Source: a virus
Length of the DNA stretch: 23,250 nucleotides
Strand: one strand, 5' to 3'
IMG/VR virus record: IMGVR_UViG_3300025131_004497
Span: 1-23,250 of that record
Shown: piece by piece, positions 19,305 to 23,250 of the stretch
Numbering within the stretch: position 1 is the stretch's first letter
How the letters are laid out: each line of letters begins with the position of its first letter
Notes under the pieces: generated by a model
The model's database searches: none
What the model saw: only the letters and a program-made list of their open reading frames with translations
Told to the model about the DNA's origin: nothing
Made by a program: the position numbers and the translations under genes

Positions 19305-20195
19305 GTGAAATTAACCCCATTTAAAGTAACTAATCGGTATACTGACAGAAGCACTGGCTCTATAAACAAGTACCTTGCAGACATCTCGAACGTTGGGATG
19401 TTCGAATCAGCAGATGCTGAATACGAGGTTGCTGTGAGAGCTATGGAAGGTGATGTGGGCGCTCAAGATGAGTTGGTGAACCGTAATCTACGTTTTGTAG
19501 TAAGTGTTGCTAAATCTTATCTTAGAGAAGGGGTTTCATTGGGTGATTTAATAAACGAAGGTAACATCGGTCTTATAGAAGCGGCTAAACGCTTTGACCC
19601 AACCAAAGGTAACAGATTCATATCATATGCTGTATGGTGGGTAAGACGAAATATTATGAGTTTCTTGGGTAATACATCTACAACCATCCGTATACCAATT
19701 AATAAGCGTGATGCTATTGCAAGGGTTAATAAGCGTTTGGCTCTGGTAGAACAAGAGTTAAGTAGGGCAGTAACCTATGAAGACCTTATTGGTGAGACTG
19801 TTGAGGATAGTAGAGACTCTTTGGAGAACTTGAATGATATAGCCCAATTGAAGGTTTCATCAATGGATAAACCATTGGATTTGGGTGATGGTACTGGGTC
19901 AATGTATGACGTGATTGCCGATGATTCATTTGGTGGTGCTGATTCATTATTGGTTGAGAATGATACCACCGAAATGGTTGCTAAGGTGTTGAATTCACTT
20001 AATGAAATCGATAGGGTGGTACTGGTCAAACGATTTGGTTTGGATGGTGAACCTGCGTTGACTTTAGCTGAGTGTGGTAAACTACCTAACGTGAACATAT
20101 CAAGAGAACGAGTAAGACAAATTGAAGCGAGAGCATTGAGAACCATTGAAAGGAAAATGCCTCATATCGCAGATTATTTATACGTAAATGGTTAA
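19305..20195 (+). CDS. RpoD-like sigma-70 factor
   Basis: 296 residues from GTG 19305, close to the ~290 residues of Bacteroidetes primary sigma, which also lacks region 1.1. It opens with VTNRYTDRSTGSINKYLADI (region 1.2), then NLRFVVSVAKSYLREGVSLG and DLINEGNIGLIEAAKRFDP (region 2.1-2.2), FISYAVWWVRRNI (2.3-2.4, melting and -7 recognition) and RIPINKRDAIARVNKRLALVE (region 3). Region 4 is LTLAECGKLPNVNISRERVR then QIEARALRTI. Phage sigma factors reprogramme host polymerase. The very host-like region 2 suggests it may recognise TAnnTTTG-type or the related ATTTATATG sites. The loop GKLPNVNIS in region 4 is longer than usual. Confidence 0.92.
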   Translation: MKLTPFKVTNRYTDRSTGSINKYLADISNVGMFESADAEYEVAVRAMEGDVGAQDELVNRNLRFVVSVAKSYLREGVSLGDLINEGNIGLIEAAKRFDPTKGNRFISYAVWWVRRNIMSFLGNTSTTIRIPINKRDAIARVNKRLALVEQELSRAVTYEDLIGETVEDSRDSLENLNDIAQLKVSSMDKPLDLGDGTGSMYDVIADDSFGGADSLLVENDTTEMVAKVLNSLNEIDRVVLVKRFGLDGEPALTLAECGKLPNVNISRERVRQIEARALRTIERKMPHIADYLYVNG

Positions 20196-20388
20196 GAAAG
20201 AACAAGTACCTGTTAGATTCCCTAACGAATCATACGCAATTGAGATTCCATTAGATTGGGATGACATTGAATTTGAGAAGGTTTTCGATGACGTTAGCTT
20301 TGGTTGGTTTGGTGGTCAAGAGGGTGGTATCTGGGTTAACATAGAAAACAAGTATATACCCAAAGAGAAGTTCCCACCAGTAGAGTGA
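20188..20388 (+). CDS. Unknown 66-residue protein
   Basis: ATG overlaps the end of the sigma gene by eight bases, suggesting coupled translation. The sequence MVKKEQVPVRFPNESYAIEI then PLDWDDIEFEKVFDD is acidic with several aromatic residues. A small sigma partner or anti-sigma role is possible from position only; there is no motif to support it. Confidence 0.6.
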   Translation: MVKKEQVPVRFPNESYAIEIPLDWDDIEFEKVFDDVSFGWFGGQEGGIWVNIENKYIPKEKFPPVE

Positions 20389-20407
20389 GTTTTACCAGTT
20401 TGTTTCA

Positions 20408-20417
20408 TATTTATATG
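20408..20417 (+). promoter_or_regulatory. ATTTATATG motif
   Basis: TATTTATATG, 17 bases before the ATG at 20435. No TTG element at the host spacing. This copy has room for a short untranslated leader, which supports reading the motif as a promoter element. Confidence 0.5.
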
Positions 20418-20434
20418 CGTATAATACGACTAAA

Positions 20435-20800
20435 ATGGCAAACGACAAGAATTTCATCAAAAGTGTACTGAGAGAAGGGTTCGGGATAACCGAAGAACCT
20501 AAAGCGCCTGAAGAGGGTGAAACTAATAGTGATGGTGAGGAAATGGCATCTGATGGTGACTATGATAGGGTTAACGGTATCCTTAAGAATGACCTTATTA
20601 ATCACGCTGGCGTAATTAATCTATTGTGGGGCAGTAAGAATGCTACAATGAGAAGTAAGTTCAGAAAGATGCTTTTGCAAGAACCTAATGACTCTGGCGG
20701 TACATACGCATTCACCAAGGTTGACATGAGTAAATTGATTTCCATCTTGGATAACTTGCAGAAAGAAGTTCATACGAACATTAAAAAAGGTGATTACTAA
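20435..20800 (+). CDS. Unknown acidic 121-residue protein
   Basis: Starts MANDKNFIKSVLREGFGITE. Residues 20-45 are almost entirely E, G, D, N and S (EEGETNSDGEEMASDGD), a likely disordered linker. The C-terminal 70 residues look like a compact helical domain (ILKNDLINHAGVINLLWGSK ... MSKLISILDNLQKEVHTNI). The N-terminal KSVLREGFG is typical of short phage proteins beginning with an amphipathic helix. It ends 33 bases before a terminator. Confidence 0.7.
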   Translation: MANDKNFIKSVLREGFGITEEPKAPEEGETNSDGEEMASDGDYDRVNGILKNDLINHAGVINLLWGSKNATMRSKFRKMLLQEPNDSGGTYAFTKVDMSKLISILDNLQKEVHTNIKKGDY

Positions 20801-20833
20801 GCACAAAAGATAAAGATACAACAATTGGAAAAT

Positions 20834-20864
20834 GCTTACATCTAATGGTGTGAGCTTTTTTTTT
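20834..20864 (+). terminator. Rho-independent terminator
   Basis: GCTTACA (20834-20840) pairs with TGTGAGC (one G-T) across TCTAATGG, followed by nine T (20856-20864). It ends the sigma-70 operon and precedes a new promoter. Confidence 0.85.
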
Positions 20865-20873
20865 ACCTAAAAG

Positions 20874-20904
20874 TTGTATAACTCAAATTAAATGCTTATA
20901 TTTG
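20874..20904 (+). promoter_or_regulatory. Bacteroidetes-type promoter, probably leaderless mRNA
   Basis: TTGTAT (20874-20879), 17 bases, TATATTTG (20897-20904). The ATG at 20909 is only four bases from the -7 box, so the transcript would start at or very near the start codon. Confidence 0.78.
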
Positions 20905-20908
20905 TTCT

Positions 20909-21211
20909 ATGAAACAACAATGGTTATGGGCGAAATTGCACGAGAGTGAAGAATGGGACGAGTATCCACTTGGAATCCTATACAATTATTACGAACGATT
21001 GTTATTGTTCGACACTATCAGTAAGCGTAATTTGGATGAATGTACGGTAAGTGGTATAACCATTTATGTTGGCAATCACAAAGCTGACCTCTTAACTAAG
21101 ATGAGGGCGATTGTTACACACAATCTCACAGCCTTAGAGATTTCAATTGCAGGTAAAGAAAACGATATTTCAGAATGTGTATTCGGTGACGAATCTTACT
21201 TTTTAAACTAA
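20909..21211 (+). CDS. Unknown 100-residue protein
   Basis: Starts MKQQWLWAKLHESEEWDEYP, strongly aromatic and acidic, followed by hydrophobic strands (GITIYVGNH) and helices (KMRAIVTHNLTALEISIAG). It is first in a short unit with the next gene. No family is recognised. Confidence 0.65.
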   Translation: MKQQWLWAKLHESEEWDEYPLGILYNYYERLLLFDTISKRNLDECTVSGITIYVGNHKADLLTKMRAIVTHNLTALEISIAGKENDISECVFGDESYFLN

Positions 21212-21216
21212 ACCCA

Positions 21217-21429
21217 ATGAAAAAGACGTTCATTAATAATTCACTGGCTAATAGCCACAAACAACTCATTTCAGAAACACCTACTATAGCCCCAGTTAAG
21301 GGTGATATCGGTGGGTTTTCAATTGAATTCACGACTGGTACCGACACGGTTAGTCATGAATCAATCACATATCGTGATGAACTGAGTAGAGATGCAGACC
21401 TTGAACAACTACTTAAATTATTGTCGTAA
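21217..21429 (+). CDS. Unknown 70-residue protein
   Basis: Five bases after the previous stop, in the same unit. Reads MKKTFINNSLANSHKQLISE and ends LEQLLKLLS. The Thr/Ser-rich middle (IEFTTGTDTVSHESITYRDE) looks beta-like. Its stop TAATG overlaps the ATG of a short broken frame at 21429. Confidence 0.6.
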   Translation: MKKTFINNSLANSHKQLISETPTIAPVKGDIGGFSIEFTTGTDTVSHESITYRDELSRDADLEQLLKLLS

Positions 21430-21530
21430 TGGATAATATCGCTTGGGGCGATAAGGGTGTATGACCCTAATTACAATCCTAAATGGTTTTATGGTTACGT
21501 TGAGCATATCATGTTACCAACTGCCAATAC
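21429..21530 (+). pseudogene. Short frame with early +1 change, unknown
   Basis: ATG 21429 reads MDNIAWGDKG then V and TGA at 21462-21464. The +1 frame continues YDPNYNPKWFYGYVEHI, protein-like for about 17 residues, and then becomes antisense to the converging minus-strand gene that ends at 21495. The real 3' end, if any, is unclear; the end coordinate is approximate. It has the same kind of glycine-codon frame change as the frames at 4447, 9257 and 16434. Confidence 0.35.
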
Positions 21531-21803
21531 TGCAACCGAAACTTGTGGGTCTTCAGCATCCAACCTATCATGGTCACCATCCCAATCTGGGAATAACTCA
21601 GTAATCATTTCATCGGTTACCATACCACCCTCGCCACCATGGGCTACCTCGTAACCACCAACATTTTCTGTTTCCTCACAAATACCAGCAGATGCACAAA
21701 TAGCGTACCCACCGAAACCATCTTCTTTGGATACTACAATCAGGTCACCGTTTAACTCTTTAAAAGCTTCTAGCTCGTCAATTAAATTGCTTATTCTTAT
21801 CAT
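21495..21803 (-). CDS. Unknown 102-residue protein (minus strand)
   Basis: ATG at 21803 reads MIRISNLIDELEAFKELNGD, then LIVVSKEDGFGGYAI, an Ala/Cys/Gly segment and an acidic GGMVTDEMITELFPDWDGDH. Helix, ELNGDLIVV strand, then EDGFGGY is a common arrangement in small phage proteins of unknown role. Longer in-frame starts would run into the TnpB right end and are rejected. The gene is 32 bases downstream of the end of the TnpB element and codirectional with it, so insertion may have replaced its promoter. Confidence 0.65.
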   Translation of the reverse strand: MIRISNLIDELEAFKELNGDLIVVSKEDGFGGYAICASAGICEETENVGGYEVAHGGEGGMVTDEMITELFPDWDGDHDRLDAEDPQVSVAVLAVGNMICST

Positions 21804-21834
21804 TTCATTAGTTTGTTTACAATAAAGTTTTAAT

Positions 21835-21878
21835 GTCAACCACCCATCCACGCTAAAGCGATGAATGGGCTTGCAAGG
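21835..21878 (+). repeat. Hairpin repeat copy at the TnpB right end
   Basis: GTCAACCACCCATCCACGCT...GATGAATGGGCTTGCAAGG aligns end to end with GTGAACTACCCACCCACAGC...GATGGGTTGGGCTTCAAGG of copies a and b. This links the dispersed repeats to the TnpB element. Confidence 0.75.
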
Positions 21879-21960
21879 CACCTTGCGGTGACTGACATGC
21901 GATTGGGTGGTTGACAACACCCTGCCCATCAAGCAAGCTTCCTTGCGAGATGGGGTGTTT
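21835..21960 (-). ncRNA. Candidate omega (guide) RNA region / right end of TnpB element
   Basis: The tnpB 3' end and the sequence just past its stop are heavily palindromic. GTCAACCACCCA (21835-21846) is the exact inverse of 21904-21915. CCCATC...GATGGG with ACACC/GGTGT pair at 21918-21959. In IS605/IS1341-type elements this position encodes the omegaRNA scaffold, with the guide lying just outside the element. Here the guide would begin at 21834 and read leftward (ATTAAAACTTTATTGTAAAC on the minus strand, approximate). The element boundary is inferred from the similarity of 21835-21878 to the dispersed repeats. Confidence 0.55.
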
Positions 21961-23010
21961 GCTCCTTCGAGCTATATTAATTGCAGCATTTATGTCTGCA
22001 TCATACACGACACCACTTTTAGCGTAAAATCTAATCCCCTTTCGGGTACCCTCTTTTATGCCCGTTACGGAGTCTATCTGTGATGTATATGCTGGTGAAA
22101 CTAAACAAATATGTTTTCCCATATTCTCAGCCTTATAGGTCAATATCCTTCTTAACTCAAAGAGGGGGACTTGACTTATACCATTTTTATTTTGATTCTT
22201 ATACTTTTTTGCTTTGATTCCTTTTAGATTTTCTAAAGAAATAATATTAGCATTTGTCTTTAATATTTCATTAGCAACCAAATGTGTTTGGTTCTTATTT
22301 TTATTTCTTTCTTTCCTTCTTATCTTTTTTAAACGTTTTTTAGCACTTTTAGTGCCTTTAGATTGTAAACATCTCTTAAGGTAACGTAGTTTACGTTTTT
22401 CTTTATTAAACTTTTTATCTATGATAAGTCTACCATCGGAACATGTTGCCACTCTTCTAATACCTAAATCAACACCTAGACATAAATTCATCCTTTGTTT
22501 TTCTTTAGGTGTTACATCGAACGTGAGTGAGATGTAAAACTCACCATCCCTAACAAATATTAATGGGTCTGAATAATCGTATTGTTTCATAAGTTCATCT
22601 AATTTAGGATAATTCTCTATCCTAAATAACTTACGTTTATCGGTGGTGATGATATTAATGATATACTTATCTTTGGTTCTAGAATAAATTCTCTTATCTA
22701 ACCTAAGTGATAGATTATGTTTAACAAATGGTTTAGATAATTTATGTTTATTAGACCGTATGGTTTTATAAGTTGCGAGACATTCTTGTTCCGATTTAAT
22801 AACCACCTGTGACGGAACGTCAGGGTATTCACCTCTAACTTTATAATAGAATTCATTGTGAAGTGATTTAATATTACTAAGACCTTTAAGGTCACCGAAT
22901 TGCAATTTTGAAGCCTTATTAACCAATATGCGTTGCTGTTCCAACAGCAACATTAATAGGTTATCATCTCCACTATTGACTGGTTTTATTTTAGCATTAT
23001 ACGTTATCAT
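21853..23010 (-). CDS. tnpB: TnpB RNA-guided nuclease (IS605/IS1341 type), zinc ribbon degenerate
   Basis: 385 residues, normal length. RuvC motifs: LCLGVDLGIRRVATCSDG (Asp181), NIISLENLKGIK (Glu260) and YDADINAAINIA (Asp337/Asp339), all acidic residues present. VSPAYTSQIDSVTG (305-317) and IRFYAKSG (326-333) occupy the place of the family's zinc ribbon YTSQ.C..CG...F.C..CG, but all four cysteines are replaced (Asp313, Thr316, Tyr329, Ser332). TnpB cuts DNA next to a short TAM using the element's omegaRNA. No TnpA transposase is present. The last ~40 residues are encoded by the palindromic right end. Upstream, TATTTATATAATG precedes the start, the same motif class as the homing endonucleases. 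Target and activity unknown. Confidence 0.88.
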   Translation of the reverse strand: MITYNAKIKPVNSGDDNLLMLLLEQQRILVNKASKLQFGDLKGLSNIKSLHNEFYYKVRGEYPDVPSQVVIKSEQECLATYKTIRSNKHKLSKPFVKHNLSLRLDKRIYSRTKDKYIINIITTDKRKLFRIENYPKLDELMKQYDYSDPLIFVRDGEFYISLTFDVTPKEKQRMNLCLGVDLGIRRVATCSDGRLIIDKKFNKEKRKLRYLKRCLQSKGTKSAKKRLKKIRRKERNKNKNQTHLVANEILKTNANIISLENLKGIKAKKYKNQNKNGISQVPLFELRRILTYKAENMGKHICLVSPAYTSQIDSVTGIKEGTRKGIRFYAKSGVVYDADINAAINIARRSKHPISQGSLLDGQGVVNHPIACQSPQGALQAHSSL

Positions 23011-23064
23011 TAACTTCTTTTAATCTATTACATTATATAAATACAGTAAAAAAATAGAAAGGGC

Positions 23065-23095
23065 TTGTATATTTCAGAATAATTTAGTATATTTG
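23065..23095 (+). promoter_or_regulatory. Bacteroidetes-type promoter
   Basis: TTGTAT (23065-23070), 17 bases, TATATTTG (23088-23095), directed away from tnpB. No gene starts in the next 120 bases. The transcript would contain the hairpin repeat at 23121 and the small hairpin TACTACA/TGTAGTA (23161-23179), so it may be an untranslated leader or a small RNA. Confidence 0.72.
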
Positions 23096-23120
23096 CATTA
23101 ATTAAGGGGTTGGCTGCTTT

Positions 23121-23160
23121 CCTCCCACCCACAGCAAAGCTGATGAGTGGGTTTCCGCAG
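23121..23160 (+). repeat. Hairpin repeat related to the dispersed family, upstream of tnpB
   Basis: CCTCCCACCCACAGCAAAGC, TGATGAGTGGGTTTCCGCAG: the CCCACCCACAGCAAAGCTGATG core is shared with copies a and b, but the GTGAACTA start is replaced. It lies about 110 bp beyond the tnpB start and may be the element's left end or another solitary copy. Confidence 0.65.
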
Positions 23161-23181
23161 TACTACAATGAATGTAGTAAC

Positions 23182-23212
23182 TTGCATGGTAACGATTAAA
23201 CCAGTATATTTG
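23182..23212 (+). promoter_or_regulatory. Bacteroidetes-type promoter, probably leaderless mRNA
   Basis: TTGCAT (23182-23187), 17 bases, TATATTTG (23205-23212); the ATG at 23217 follows after four bases. Same -33/-7 sequence and spacing as the promoter at 315-345. Confidence 0.8.
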
Positions 23213-23216
23213 TAAA

Positions 23217-23250
23217 ATGACACCAGTAACATATAAAGGCGTTGTGGTTG
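23217..23250 (+). CDS. Start of an unknown gene (partial)
   Basis: ATG at 23217 reads MTPVTYKGVVV to the window edge. It is called because it sits immediately after a perfect host-type promoter. Too short to identify. Confidence 0.5.
   Translation, partial: MTPVTYKGVVV

Noticed and set aside
21804-21932. Extension of the minus-strand 102-residue protein upstream into the TnpB end
   Set aside because: The extra residues are encoded by the palindromic right end in a frame overlapping tnpB; ATG 21803 begins the protein-like sequence.
888-23045. ATTTATA motif as T4-type late promoter (TATAAATA on the other strand)
   Set aside because: The orientation would point away from most of the genes it precedes, and the motif sits at start codons; a forward-reading motif fits better, though the reverse reading is not excluded.

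Overview
The window looks like a piece of a large, probably jumbo-class, tailed-phage genome that infects a Bacteroidetes (flavobacteria-like) host. The evidence is indirect but consistent. Small genes are densely packed and nearly all on the + strand, with ATGA/TAATG overlaps. There are no host housekeeping operons. Phage-type accessory genes are present (GP88 family, T5 A1-like metallophosphoesterase, two sigma factors, IF3, PRPP synthetase, homing endonucleases, tRNAs). At least ten promoters have the Bacteroidetes form TTGnnn-17-TAnnTTTG, and the RpoD-like sigma has the short Bacteroidetes layout.

Layout. 1-125 is the C-terminus of a glutamine synthetase. 126-560 holds tiny ORFs, a promoter and a terminator. 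630-2640 is a disturbed tRNA-like region (one good tRNA-Pro plus degenerate tRNA-like folds and a 44-bp perfect palindrome) interrupted by GIY-YIG endonuclease 1 and a Cys/His/Asp protein. 2900-5420 has GP88, a small protein and a PrsW-like membrane protease. 5436-7300 has GIY-YIG endonuclease 2 lodged in front of an acyl-CoA thioesterase, then a Cys-rich protein. 7357-9100 is YqeY plus an AAA ATPase. 9100-9921 holds small ORFs. 9918-11940 has a LAGLIDADG endonuclease lodged in front of a HAD-like hydrolase, then a DUF2493/SLOG protein. 12000-13136 holds small unknowns. 13193-14783 is PRPP synthetase plus an ECF-like sigma. 14872-18870 has the A1-like metallophosphoesterase, Nudix, IF3, a membrane protein and an HD phosphohydrolase. 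18887-21431 has a membrane-anchored small protein, an RpoD-like sigma and small unknowns. 21495-23010 (minus strand) is a small gene and a TnpB element. A new + strand gene begins at 23217.

Most unusual signals. (1) Two unrelated homing endonuclease genes (GIY-YIG at 5551, LAGLIDADG at 10049) sit in the same arrangement. A diverged, broken copy of the first ~25 codons of the downstream gene lies upstream of the endonuclease. The intact downstream gene starts inside the last codons of the endonuclease gene. This suggests endonuclease cassettes that interrupt a gene at conserved active-site codons while supplying a replacement 5' end. (2) A family of ~50-bp hairpin repeats (GTGAACTACCCA...) is scattered at gene ends and matches the right end of the TnpB element, so it may be solitary guide-RNA-like ends. 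(3) The TnpB keeps its RuvC acidic residues but lacks the zinc-ribbon cysteines. (4) Several very small genes share an early +1 frame change at a glycine codon. (5) There are two promoter classes, the host-like TAnnTTTG and an ATTTATATG motif placed immediately before starts, including those of all four mobile genes, alongside two phage-encoded sigma factors.

All functional names come from motif recognition in the translated sequence; no database search was possible.
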